From positions 7,940,149-8,004,148 of the forward strand of contig OY811976.1 in NCBI GenBank assembly GCA_963681505.1: 64,000 bases of DNA, given 5' to 3'. Both the position numbers and the translations under genes were made by a program. The notes under the pieces are model-generated. The model saw nothing but the letters and a program-made list of their open reading frames with translations, was not told the origin of the DNA and made no database searches. Origin of the DNA: Eunapius fragilis. Lineage: Eukaryota > Porifera > Demospongiae > Spongillida > Spongillidae. This document shows, one piece after another, positions 27,501 through 38,200 of this stretch. Within the stretch, counting starts at the first letter, position 1, and every line of letters starts with the position of its first letter.

Positions 27501-29523
27501 CAAGGCACTTGCAAGTCTTAGTCTTGTGTGTTGGAAACATGTAATTTACTCACTTGATTGATCAGTCGTTGCAGTAGCTACAGTTGAGAGGCTTCCTTCC
27601 CCCACAGATGTGTTAGCAGTCACATAGCAGTCATAGTTGGTGTATGGGTTGAGTCCAGTGATTGTAGCACCCAGTGTTGTCCCATTCACTACAGATCTGA
27701 GAGTGGCCACGTTTGGTCCAATTATCTGTTCAGGATATGCCTGAATGGCAGAGGTGTTACAGTACACAGTGTATGCAGTGATGATGCCATTCTTTGGTAT
27801 GGGTGGAGACCACATAGCAGACAGTTGGTTAGGTGATTCAGGAACAGTGGACACAGAAAAGTTCAGAGGTGATGATGGAGCTGTATAATGAATACAGTTA
27901 TTCATATTTTAAACCGGTGTCTCAATCAATCACTGAATCATTTTTTGGACCACTGACACTCAACTTATTCACACACCTAGCATGACTATTACCCCAAATA
28001 ATGCATGGCATTTATGGCAAGGTACTTTGGTACACCAAAGTACTTTGCCCGTTGCCAAAAATGCCATGCATACCTTCTACTCAACCTTCCAAGCAGGAGC
28101 AGAGAAGTTTAAGTTTAACTACCATAGTATTGACAGCCATAGATTGAACAATTTGACATGCAAGATTTATCATAGAGCAATGGTCTAGTATGAAGTGCTG
28201 AAGAAGTGTTAACCATTCGTTAGTTATAGCGATTCAAACATATCTTAAACAACATAATATTTTTAAAAAGGAAACACATAATAACTATCAATTAAGGTTA
28301 GTTAATGATCTTGGAATGCTCTGCTAAGGATTGCCCTGATGTTGGCCAAGCGCCAGGTTTATATAATATCATTATTATTTATATCAATAACAAAACGACA
28401 TTTTGTCATGAACTGTCGCATATATATACATGCATTACAGTTCCATTGAAACAGAAATTGTAGGATATGAAAGTGAAGTAAAACCTATCACACTTGCACT
28501 CTTCCTGACAAATTACAAGGCACTCACAGGTTTTAGTCTTATGCGTGTGAAACATATATCGCACTCACTTGATTCATCAGTCCTTGCAGTAGCTACATTC
28601 GACATATCAGGAGTCAGCCCTTCCAGAATAATCAACACATAGCAATCATAGTTGGTGTATGGGTTGAGTCCAGTGATTATGGTATTAAATGTTGGCCAAT
28701 TCACTTTAGATCTGAGTGTGGCCTCATTTGATCCAATCATCTGTTCAGGATATGGCTGACTGGCAGAGGTGGAACAGAAGACTTTGTATTCAAGAATAAT
28801 ATTATTCATAGATTCTTCCCAGACTGCCATAAGTTCGTTTGGTTCTCCACTAATTGATGTCAAAGTGAATCCAGATTCTGTGTAAGCATAAAAATTACAC
28901 ATCATAAAAATTTGAGTTAGTATAGTACATCACAACATTAGAAGTCAAAAGTACTTTTAAAATCTCTTTGCCAATCAAATTATTAGACACATGTAAATCT
29001 CGAACTCCATAAAATAACTCAATTCCCCATCCTTTTCGTTTTTAGTCAATTAGTTCTGAGCTAAAATTTACACATTGGTATCATTTGAAATTACTTTTTT
29101 TTTTTGCTTCCTGCGATTTAGAAGCATACATTTATTCAGAGAGTGCATAATTCCTTTAATCATACAATCCTACACTAGCACAGTACTTACGTGCATGTGT
29201 ACTTGAAACACACCACAGCATGAACAAAACAGAAATGGTAGGCTCCATAGCGTGACTGTGCACACTCTTCATTTGTAATTGTTGGATAAATACCGTTACG
29301 CGCTTACGAACTCAATCTATGAATGGTGGAAGTGAAAGGGAATGAGCATTAAATGGTACACAGGAAGAAGTTTGCTTGACACATATTAAAAAAAAAAAAC
29401 TGAACGTACCTCCCCCAGTGGCAGTGTAGCGGGGGAAGGCAAACCCTGCCTGCATTTGTATATAGTACGTGTTTTCTGGCTTACTGATTACTATACTGAT
29501 AGATCGATGCTGGTTTGCCACAC
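15185..29523 (-). CDS. FN3-repeat single-pass membrane receptor, C-terminal about 1,900 residues
   Basis: The exons 5'-3' are 29523-29410, 28877-28569, 27880-27554, 27141-26815, 26355-26029, 25704-25378, 25050-24724, 24398-24072, 23742-23416, 22923-22597, 21976-21680, 21229-20903, 20155-19829, 18930-18607, 18257-17931, 17810-17547, 17482-17156, 17077-16939 and 15515-15185. Every ectodomain exon starts after AG with two bases of a split codon and ends one base into a codon (phase 1-1). Most are 327 bp, one FN3 domain each. Typical content is SSPLNFSVSTVPGSP, LWSPPIPKNGIITAYTVYCN, TITGLNPYTNYDCYVTANTS. Each canonical domain has a YC/DCY cysteine pair and NTS sequons. The two membrane-proximal FN3 domains are divergent. 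Then come a 24-residue hydrophobic helix and a basic/acidic tail. The N-terminus and signal peptide are not found. It is likely a cell-surface adhesion or recognition receptor (inference). Confidence 0.8.
16011..16107 (+). pseudogene. Decayed copy of the beta-lactamase-like last exon
   Basis: ACAGCTGCTTCACAACTGAG and ACAATGGCTGGTGTTTGACC, then CCCTCCCCCAGCTGCCACAT, match the intact exon at 3446-3607. The acceptor region is lost, and TCAGTG became TTGAGTGA, which gives an in-frame stop. It sits inside the receptor's last intron, on the opposite strand to the receptor. Confidence 0.85.
16939..17077 (-). CDS. Receptor transmembrane exon with a stop codon built into its donor
   Basis: The exon begins after CTATAG with CT|CCA ATG GAT CAG. 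It encodes a short S/T-rich stem (MDQDQTSSHTTITALG), the hydrophobic helix ATLAILVVLLLILIVVAVIV and the stop-transfer MRKK. The donor is CG|GTAAAA at 16,938-16,933. If the intron is not removed the same bases read CGG TAA, giving MRKKR and stop (16,935). If spliced, the phase (2) fits the tail exon at 15,515. Confidence 0.75.
17156..17810 (-). CDS. Two divergent membrane-proximal FN3 exons
   Basis: Exon 17810-17547 reads PGPVTVLKQISNAFTTVTLM, WLRPAAPNGVITMYQALLG and SYNISVVALTVKGRG. Exon 17482-17156 reads EVAITLLQPVSNTAVRLYW, SVIGYVVKFRSKL and PSYTYYEFSVQAIV. Both keep FN3 landmarks (core W, GL/SLEPSY..Y) but lack the paired cysteines and sequence pattern of the distal array, so they form a distinct stalk. 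Both are phase 1-1. Confidence 0.8.
18931..19828 (-). other. Receptor intron, 0.9 kb
   Basis: The donor is GTGAGATG at 19,828 and the acceptor is ATCAACAG at 18,931. No exon was recognised. The proposed contig overlap begins inside it, at 19,580, so exons downstream of this intron (lower coordinates) occur once in the window and those upstream occur twice. Confidence 0.6.
21680..21976 (-). CDS. FN3 exon with a 30-bp internal deletion
   Basis: The usual YCNTSASQAYPEQMIGPN segment is replaced by YCSIFHTMSIPVISVVSGTT, which makes the exon 297 rather than 327 bp. The loss is in frame (10 codons) in the C'-E part of the fold, and the exon ends stay phase 1-1. The domain is otherwise intact, ending ARTDES before the donor GTGAGT. 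Confidence 0.8.
23416..26355 (-). repeat. Tandem exon+intron amplification, unit about 653 bp, five units
   Basis: Exon 3' ends fall at 23416, 24072, 24724, 25378 and 26029, spacings of 656, 652, 654 and 651 bp. Both the 327-bp FN3 exons and their introns are nearly identical: the shared intron text includes AATTAGGCTGTGTG, GATGACTAGTTTAGCATTGG and TAGTACATCGTACTCTAACA. The fifth unit (exon 26029-26355) switches to a different upstream intron also found after 21,229, which marks a recombination junction. Confidence 0.9.
28001..28071. other. Strong 71-bp hairpin in a receptor intron
   Basis: ATGCATGGCATTTATGGCAA + GGTACTTTGG is mirrored by CCAAAGTACTTTGCCCGTTG + CCAAAAATGCCATGCAT, with a loop of a few bases (TACA) and one bulge. 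Structured RNA in either orientation, or a small foldback element, is possible. The copy is at 43,434-43,504. Confidence 0.7.
28569..28877 (-). CDS. Most divergent distal FN3 exon
   Basis: This phase 1-1 exon of 309 bp reads SGFTLTSISGEPNELMAVWE, EYKVFCSTSASQPYPEQMIG and ITGLNPYTNYDCYVLIILEG. It keeps the cysteine pair and the core W but lacks the SPPIPKNGIITAYTV stretch common to the others. It may be the boundary of the amplified array on the N-terminal side. Confidence 0.75.
29410..29523 (-). CDS. Putative 38-codon exon upstream of the FN3 array
   Basis: The acceptor TGTGTAG abuts the (CA)n tract and the donor is GTACGTTC. The exon is phase 1-1 and encodes VANQHRSISIVISKPENT, YYIQMQAGFAFPRYTATGG. 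A related phase 1-1 exon occurs at 58,405-58,527 (FIIISKLENT, RGFAHATVYYKA), next to another CA repeat. This supports a real exon family; the domain type is not recognised. Confidence 0.45.
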
Positions 29524-29525
29524 CT

Positions 29526-29543
29526 ACACACACACACACACGC

Positions 29544-29639
<96 letters not shown>
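29526..29639 (+). repeat. (CA)n microsatellite
   Basis: About 55 CA units lie next to the exon at 29,410. The copy at 44,959-45,068 is four bases shorter. This is one of only three places where the two 15.2 kb copies change register. Confidence 0.9.
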
Positions 29640-29642
<3 letters not shown>

Positions 29643-29861
29643 CAGCCACACCGCCATGTGTACAATTACCCTAAGACCCTAGTGTGACCATTAGCCCTAC
29701 CCTAAGAACCTACCCCTAACAAAGGCTATTATCGTAGCTCTTATTAGGCAACCCACATTTGGAATCAGGAAATCTACACTGGCAAATAATTTGTGTATGT
29801 ATGAGCGTTAGCACCTTCGCTTGCGTTACGGATGGTATAAACACCAGAGGCGCATATATAT

Positions 29862-30080
29862 ATAAGTAACGAAAAACATTCTCTAACGAGAAAGTTGGTG
29901 GGAATAGGAATTGGGGGTAAAAGTGGTGTAAAAAGGAAGGGAACAAGGTTTTGGGAAAAGAAAAATGCAGGCAAAAATCTTGCACATGTAAATGTAACAG
30001 AACCAAAAGAAGTGCTAAATATAGGATTTTTGTCTCATTTTTCTTTTCCCAAAACCTTGTTCCCTTCACTTTTGCCCTTT
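29862..30080. mobile_element. Diverged member of the ACATTCTCTACGAGAAAG palindromic MITE family
   Basis: The left part reads TAAGTAACGAAAAACATTCT, CGAGAAAGTTGGTGGG, then GTGTAAAAAGGAAGGGAACA. The right arm mirrors AACAAGGTTTTGGGAAAAG (CTTTTCCCAAAACCTTGTT) but stops before the terminal block. The core GTGCTAAATATAGGA is shared with 62,510 and 63,653. The copy is at 45,291-45,509. Confidence 0.7.
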
Positions 30081-30087
30081 CGGCCAT

Positions 30088-30256
30088 CCATTTTGAAATG
30101 ACAGAAGCCCGAGTCCGAACCATGTCTAGGTTTGCAGGCTGCATTGTTCACATTTCTAAGGTCAGACATGGATCATAACTGTGCCGCACGGAAATCGTCC
30201 ACTAACTATGAAACCTAGACATGGTTCGGACTCGGGCCTATGTCATTTCAAAATGG
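30088..30256. mobile_element. Foldback element, 46-bp arms
   Basis: CCATTTTGAAATGACAGAAG...CCATGTCTAGGTTT at the left is mirrored by AAACCTAGACATGG...TGTCATTTCAAAATGG at the right, around a loop of about 77 bases. There is no coding capacity. The copy is at 45,517-45,685. Confidence 0.75.
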
Positions 30257-31629
30257 AGGACCGACACAATTTGGACGATGTTTATCACCGTCAAGTGTAA
30301 GGTAAACGCTGACGTTGCCTATGTTGAAGGATGTTTTTACTAAATGCACACCGAATTTCCGCGGTTGGAGACGAGCGGTTCGAAAGATATGGCTGTCCCG
30401 AACCAGGTCAGTTATATGACCTTGTCACAAGTAATTCATGTCAGTGCGATGCTGCACAGTACATATTCCTGGAAAGGAATGGTAGTCCTACAAAAGTTTG
30501 AAAAAGGTAAGCGCTAGCGTAAATGGTTACTGAGTTACGGTGATTTTAAAAAGTACCCAATTTTTTTCAATCTCGCGCGTTGGGGGCGGAGGGGGGGGCA
30601 GGTATTTTGTAGTACAATTATATCTGCAACTCTTAATAGCGGCACAATATCAGGGGTATACCTACAAAGAAAGGCTAACGCGCATTCGTTTTGAATAGCA
30701 GAACGAAACCGTAGGGAGGGGGGGGGGGGGGTTGCAGTTACCACTGACAGGTGCATTTAGTAAACCTGACGTCGCATAAGGTGTGTGGCTACGGTATTGT
30801 GATTTTGAATGGGAATGTCGGCTTTTCAAAGTGAGCTTTCGAACGTTGTGTTTTGACTGGTACAGGTTCTTTTCAGAAGATACTAAAAATTCCTACGCGT
30901 CTAGTGCAAAGCAAGGTCGTTGTTAGGTCACACCAAACTAATCTTTAGTTTCTGGTCCTCCACATAATATTTAATATTTATAGCATTCGGGCGGGTGATT
31001 AGGACTTCAGGACTGCATTATTAGGGCTACATGTACATCAAATTGATTCAATTTCACCTGCTTTTATAACATTCTAAAACATACTATATACGGCTTGTTT
31101 TATTTTTGTCCTTTTCCATTTCTATTCTTCTAGGAAGGCTCGAACGGTTCTTGCGGGGGCGTGGTCGGGATGGGTTCCCATTCCTCCCTAGCGAGGGCAT
31201 GAGTGGGGGCTGTAAGCCTACCCAGAAACTTTGCAGCTTTAGCATTTGTAAATTCTTGAAACTGTTACTATGGCGTTGCATGGGCGCTGCAGGGTTAATT
31301 CCAAACATCAATTTGATGCGTGACAACAGTGCATAGCTATACTTGTTATAAACTGACATGCAGCATTGAATTATCTATAAGTCCAGCGGTCTTCATACTA
31401 CTACTGATCATAGTACGCTATCATTAGAGCGCCTTTCATGCAGTTCTAATTTCTGTTCAAACAGGGTTCGATGCCTGTGGTTGACGTAGAATGCTCCGAT
31501 CCTTGTACTGGTTACCATTTGTGGCCTGGCTGATGTTTAGTATGAAAAGATCACTTTCAGGCTTGTTCAAAAAATAAGACTACAGCTCACTCGGGTCATG
31601 TGAATATGATTGTGTATATGAATATATGT
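30257..31629. other. Spacer without a recognised gene
   Basis: Repetitive, transposon-like sequence. A G-run lies at 30,718-30,731. The block TCACACCAAACTAATCTTTA near 30,930 recurs inverted near 56,200. A (G)TTCGA box-B-like motif near 31,464 is isolated and not enough for a tRNA. Confidence 0.4.
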
Positions 31630-33255
31630 ATGGACAGGGTCTGAGAAAATGTCGTATCGCTATATATATATATAAAAGTTATAAAAATGATTCACTTTAA
31701 AATCGCTACATCTCCCGAACCGTAAATGCTATTGACTTCCTATTTTCAACACTTCATACTACATCATTTCTCTTTGGTAAAATAAATTTTGGGCTCTTGC
31801 ATTAGCTTCGTGCCAGTGTTGCAACGTCCGATACCCCCTTGGGGTTCAAACTGGCCATATCTTTCGGCAGGACATCTCAATTAACTTCAAATTCGGTTTA
31901 TACGCAGAGGGGTCCTGTACCTATCGATTTGTCCTGTTCGTTAATTTTTACTTGATCCGTTACGGAGATACAGCTGTGCAAAGTAATTGCACATTTCTCG
32001 TTCATTTCGCGCCATTAACCTACTACAACCTGGTTCCCGCTACTCCGAGCACATGAATATACAATAACCTCCCGTGCCCATGCCACTACATGTACAACTG
32101 AAGTACCACCGTTAATATACGTTCTTACAAACGTCAGTGGTTCTCTTCTATAACGAACAAGATTCGTTAAGCGATCAAAATGCGTGGGATTCAGCTACCA
32201 TCACCATACAAAACACGGTACGTACTATCAGTACCGATACGCGCGCACAACAATATGTGTCCCTGTCGATTCGGTCATACTCTTTGGGTGCCACTCATTG
32301 CGTGGCCATTTATAGGCTCACAACCTATAACAGTACGTCAGAGCCATGAGATATAGTGCACGGTGTATCAGCTAGGCTATGGGAGAGGCGTGGTCGATTT
32401 AAAGACCATGCAGCGCAGCTAGGCTGGAACGCATGTAACCCTTCCTTATTGTCGGGATTTGCGTTCTGCTGGCACATATATTTTAAACGCCCACCGTTTT
32501 TCATTTCATCTGCATGGCTGGCACACACATACACCCATGAACCAACACATACACACGTCTCACGTCACACTTATACACACTCTTTCCACTATTCTTTCCC
32601 CTTGCTGTACACCCTGTAAATTGCTATGTGCTACATGCATGGATTCACTATAAGCTTTGTCTATTTGAACTTTTTTTGGTTACAGTGCTTTCACTGGCTT
32701 ACTATCCAACTATTTATATTCTGACTGATGTGTTTTTCACGTGTGTAACTGGATTGTGTGTTTTATACACTGTGGTATAGGAGCATGGGGGCCATGGGGG
32801 CAAAGGCCCCAACAATTTTTTCAGAGGAAGGCCCCCCTCCCAACCCCTCCCCCCATTGGTTGTATGTACTGGGTTAATGTGTTGTATGTACTGGACTATT
32901 TGTTCCTGTCTCACAGTACCTGCCACATCATGACGTACCATGCCTCATGTCCCATATTCCATAACATGCATCCATTTACACACTCACACACTAATACAGA
33001 CACAAATCACTATAAACGCTGAAGATATGAGTGTGTACCATTGAGAGGTTTAAAAAGACATAGGACGTACTATTTATTACCTTCCTTTGTTATATAAAAT
33101 TTCCAGGGCCCTGATCTTTATCTTTAGGGATAAAGCAGGAATAAATATTCCTGCCGGGCTTATATACAAAAGTAGGTTTAAAGAGTAGTAGATCTACATG
33201 TAATATCACAAAAGATAAATAGCACAGATTCCTAGAAGGGGCCCATGTATAATGC

Positions 33256-33312
<57 letters not shown>

Positions 33313-33860
33313 ACACACACACACACACACTCACACATGCACACACATACACGTATACACACACACACACAAACCAGTGCTACTTAGAATTAGTGGTTCT
33401 GGTGGGTATGAATGTCAGTTTGCTATGACCAGATGCAAAGCCACCCATGGAAGTCACCCATGGAATGTTGATTTACACGAGATGGTGGCAAATAGATAGG
33501 CTAATGCCTTTGTGTTTAGGACTCTGCCATTAAGAGACATATGGTCACATACCCACCTGAGGATCAGAGCACTTGGTGTCATATTTTATGAATTTTTTTG
33601 GATCTGGGGCAGTGCCGCTTCCAAACATGTTACAGACCTGTGAGTTCCATAGGCTTTTGCATTTGGTCATATGTGTAGCAAACATGACAGTCATCCTCAC
33701 CAGAACCACTAATCCTAAGTAGCATTGGAATTTCCGTATGTGTTTGTGTGTGTGTGTGTATGTGTGTGTGTATGTGTGTGTATTTGTGTATGTGAGTGTA
33801 TGTATGTCTACGTAGCATTGGAATCTTTCTTTGCAATTTATTTTTTGTAATGTGTTGACA
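31630..33860 (+). repeat. 2.2-kb dispersed repeat, left arm
   Basis: It runs from GGACAGGGTCTGAGAAAATG to the AGCATTGGAATCTTTCTTTG block. The same order of landmarks occurs in reverse orientation at 53,110-56,128. It includes CA and TG microsatellites at 33,261-33,372 and 33,748-33,800. No transposase or clear terminal repeats were found. The assembly duplicate is at 47,059-49,287. Confidence 0.8.
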
Positions 33861-33903
33861 AGCTACTTCTAGATCTGCTCACCTAGAGATGGAAGCCTTG
33901 CAT

Positions 33904-34141
33904 ACAAGTAATAAAGACATTCTCTATGAGAAAGTTGATGGCATATAGGATTGGATGGCAAAAGGAAGAAAACAAGGGTCTACTAAGGGGAATGTAATGC
34001 ACACACAGTTCAACAACACAATGTCCTACAAATGTGCTAAATATAGGGCTATTACATATTTCCTTTTTACACCTATATTGCCTTTTAAAAAAAAATCATA
34101 TATACCAACTTTCTCACAAAGAATGTTTTTTTTTTACTTGT
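33904..34141. mobile_element. Diverged palindromic MITE, same family as 62,510
   Basis: The ends are ACAAGTAATAAAGACATTCT and AGAATGTTTTTTTTTTACTT + GT, and the core is AAATGTGCTAAATATAGGGC. Arms are eroded compared with the copies at the right end of the window. The duplicate is at 49,331-49,568. Confidence 0.7.
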
Positions 34142-34556
34142 TCCATCAGTTCTTTTTCTTCATGAGATAGAACATAACAAATTTAGAGTATTTTGAAATA
34201 AGACCATTTGGTGTTACACAGTTTAGGAGGGGTATACTGTGTGGAGGAGGAGGGGGGGTGTCTCCTGGATGGAATGGTAAAAAGGGGGAAGGAGATCCCT
34301 ACGTAGAAGTGTGACATCTATGGAAGAGGGGGTGCCCTGATGTGGAGGAGCAAGGGGCACCTGCTGTGAAGTGGGTGGGAAATCCCATGTGAAAGAGGTG
34401 TCTACTGGTGGGGATGGAAGCCCTGATGTGGAGGAGCAAGTAACATGCATCCATTGGTGGCCTTGTAGTGCCATGGGTGTCCCAACATAAAGGGGCTAGC
34501 TTAGTGTCCACTGGTGGAGGTCCGGATACAGCTTGCTAAGCTTTTTCAAGACCACC

Positions 34557-34686
<130 letters not shown>

Positions 34687-34812
34687 TGTAGCATTGGTAC
34701 CTTTCTTTCTCTGAGGATTTTATTTTTTGTGCAAGCTACTTAGGAAGCCTTGCATAAGTGGCAGTGGCTAGCCTATTGGAACCACTGTACAGTTTATACA
34801 GAGCATTCACTG

Positions 34813-35012
34813 NNNNNNNNNNNNNNNNNNNNNNNNNNNNNNNNNNNNNNNNNNNNNNNNNNNNNNNNNNNNNNNNNNNNNNNNNNNNNNNNNNNNNNNN
34901 NNNNNNNNNNNNNNNNNNNNNNNNNNNNNNNNNNNNNNNNNNNNNNNNNNNNNNNNNNNNNNNNNNNNNNNNNNNNNNNNNNNNNNNNNNNNNNNNNNNN
35001 NNNNNNNNNNNN
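34813..35012. other. Assembly gap of exactly 200 N
   Basis: The run is 200 N, a round placeholder size. The 15.2 kb to its left and the 15.2 kb to its right are the same sequence, with copy edges at the gap edges. Confidence 1.
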
Positions 35013-35261
35013 CTTGAGAATACTGAATTTCTCCCACTTGGATTGCTTGAGTAATTTTGCATGGTTTAGATAACTTAGTCCTCTAATAGGTTAACATGGT
35101 TGCAATGGCAGAATTCCGTAATTCTACACATATTAAGTTTAATGGCAAATCATTGCCCATTATGAGTTCTGAATAAGTACATATATCATTGAAAAAAGGA
35201 GTTTTGGTTGTAGAATCTGGTGTAGTCTGACACACGACTTTGATCATTATTATCATCTCAC

Positions 35262-38200
35262 CTGCTTCATCAGTCCTTGCAGTGGCTACATTTGAATAGT
35301 TTCCTCCTCCAACAGATGTGTTAGCAGTCACATAGCATTCGTATTTAGTGTATGCGATGAATCCAGAGATTGTAACAACCAGTGTTGTTCCACTTACAAC
35401 AGATCTGACAATGGGCACATTTGGTCCAATCATCTGTTCAGGATATGCCTGACTGGCAGAGATGTTACAGTACACAGTGTATGCAGTGATGATGCCATTC
35501 TTTGTTAATGGTTGGGACCAAAATGCGAACAGTTGGTATGGTGATCCAGGAAGAGGGGACAGAGAGAACTGCAATGGTGATGATGGAGCTGTAAATAGAA
35601 GGTGACTCAGTAATGTATAGTACAATTCTATAACTTCATGGTTTAAATAAAAGCCATTCAAAATGATTAAGCTTGGGTGTTTTAGCATTGGGATTGGAAG
35701 ATGATTAAATAAGAGACTACCAGCCTTATACTTGATACATGTCCACTGCTGTGCACACAACATTGTAATTGCTGCAAATGTCTAAGATGAATTATTATGG
35801 ACAATTGCAACAGAATTTACTGTGACTGTTGTTCTGTTTATGATTCACTGGGCAAGATTAATTTTCATAGCCATCTACTAGATATGGAAACACTGCAACA
35901 CGGAATGATTTTATGCAACAGCTCAGCCAGGCCCAGAGGCTACTGAGTCATGTATTGCGTACAATGCAACTAAATTATAGCAATTTCTGCATCAAAACAA
36001 ACCTTTTAACAATACAACTTTAACCAATTTAAACTACTTAAAATAGTCAAGTTGTTTAAACAGTACAGGAAGTAAGTGGTCAGAGGTGGGAGATAATATG
36101 AACCTTGGAAGCCGTTTCTCTGAATCAGATAAAATTCCATCCAAACCCTCAAACACTTATGAATATGAATCACAGTTTAAATTGGTTGAACATTCTTCAG
36201 GTAATAAATAACCCAACCACAACCACCAGTATTCTGAAACAACCTTCTGGAAGGCTTGAGAGAATACAACAATATAGACCAAAGCATTTGTCAGTTATGT
36301 CTGTTAATGTTAACCTAAGATGCTAAACAACCCACCTGATTCATAAGACCTTGCGGTAGCTATATTTGAACTGTTCCCTGCTCCAACAGATGTGTTAGCA
36401 GTCACATAGCAGTCATAGTTGGTGAATGGGATGAGTCCAGTGATTGTAGCAACCAGAGTTGTACCACTCACTACAGATCTGACTGTGGCCACATTTGGTC
36501 CAATTATCTGTTCAGGATATGCCTGAATGGCAGAGGTGTTACAGTACACAGTGTATGAAGTGATGATGCCATTTTGTTGCATGGGTGGAGACCACATAGC
36601 AGACAGTTGGTTAGGTGAGCCAGGAACAGTGGACACACTAAAGTTAACAGGTGATGATGGAGCTGAAATTCAATAATTGAACATAAAGTGAGTCAAGTGC
36701 AATATTTCCACTTTGCGAGAAGTTAATTTCAATTCAGATCATTTGCAATGTACAAGCTAAAGAAGAAGTAAGCTGGGCGGGTAGATGTGTACAGCATTGC
36801 ACTAAGTAATCAAAAGACTTGGGCACTGATTGCGAGTCATTTTATTTAAAGATGCTTATATATTATAGGCAGCATGCTTCAGTCAATATATGATGACTTT
36901 TGTGTAGTTAATGGTACAGCCTAACTCGTGTGATGTACAACTTCTTTTCTATTTTGCAAATCATTTTACTTTTACCTTACAAACATCAGAGCTTATGTCA
37001 CAGTATGAATCACACGCACACAACATGTGATATGTGTCATTGAAGCAAAGTAGAGCATTAATCGATTAATCAAGTCTTAGTCATATGTGTTGGAGACATA
37101 TAATGCACTCACTTGATTCATCAGTCCTTGCAGTAGCTACAGTTGAGGGGCTTCCTTCCCGCACAGAAGTTCTAGCAGTCACAGAGCAGTCATACATGGT
37201 GTATGGGTTGAGTCCAGTGATTGTAACAGCCAGTGTTGTCCCACTGACCACAGATATAACAGGAATTGACATGGTGTGAAAGATGCTACAGTACACAGTG
37301 TATGCAGTGATGTTGCCATTCTTTGATGTGGGTGGAGACCACAGAGCAGACAGTTGGTAAGGTGAGCCAGGAACCGTGGTCACATACAGGTTCAGAGGTG
37401 ACGATGGAACTGTATAATGATTACAGTCATTTATATTTTTTTATGTATTTTTTTGCTTCCTGCAATTTAGAAGCATACATTTATTGGTAGTGTACAATTC
37501 CTTTAATCATACAATCCTACACTAACACAGTATATGTACTTGAAACATGCTGTGAACACAACAGAAATGGTAGTCTTCATAAATTCATTATGCCATGGAA
37601 TTCTATACTAACGTTGCATGTGATATTGTTTTCTATTGGAAAGTCATTTTCCGTAGCTGTATGACAACTACTAACCTTATCCTTGTAACAAATTGATGCA
37701 AAATATTATTCTTTAGCTGAAGTAAATCAGTTTATAAGTTGGGTCTATCAACAGAGACTGGCTTTGAGAAATATAATTTTAAGATGTAACACGTTTCTAA
37801 GGGAGTAATTAGTAGTAGCAGCAAACACACATCTCACATCCCTTGGTATTGATCTGCTAACATGTGCACAGCTACACACAATACTAACTTATAGCCTAAT
37901 CACATTTAACTGTGCTCATATAAATGAAACATATCACACTAGCCACAACAGCAGTACGCATTCTCACATAGCATAATAAGGCACTTGCAAGTCTTAGTCT
38001 TATGTGTTGGAGACATATAATGCACTCACTTGATTCATAAGTCCTTGCAGTAGCTGCAGTTGAGGGGCTTCCTTCCCCCGCAGATGTATTAGCAGTCACA
38101 TAGCAGTCGTAGTTGGTGTATGGGTTGAGTCCAGTTATTGTAGCAGCCAGTGTTGTTCCATTCACAACAGATCTGACTGTGGCCAAATTTGGTCCAATCA

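Noticed and set aside
29660-29720. Telomere-like CCCTAA repeats
   Set aside because: CCCTAAGACCCTA and CTACCCTAAG occur irregularly with no tandem array.
31440-31490. tRNA gene around GGGTTCGATGCC
   Set aside because: Only a T-arm-like box is present; no matching D-arm, anticodon arm or acceptor stem.
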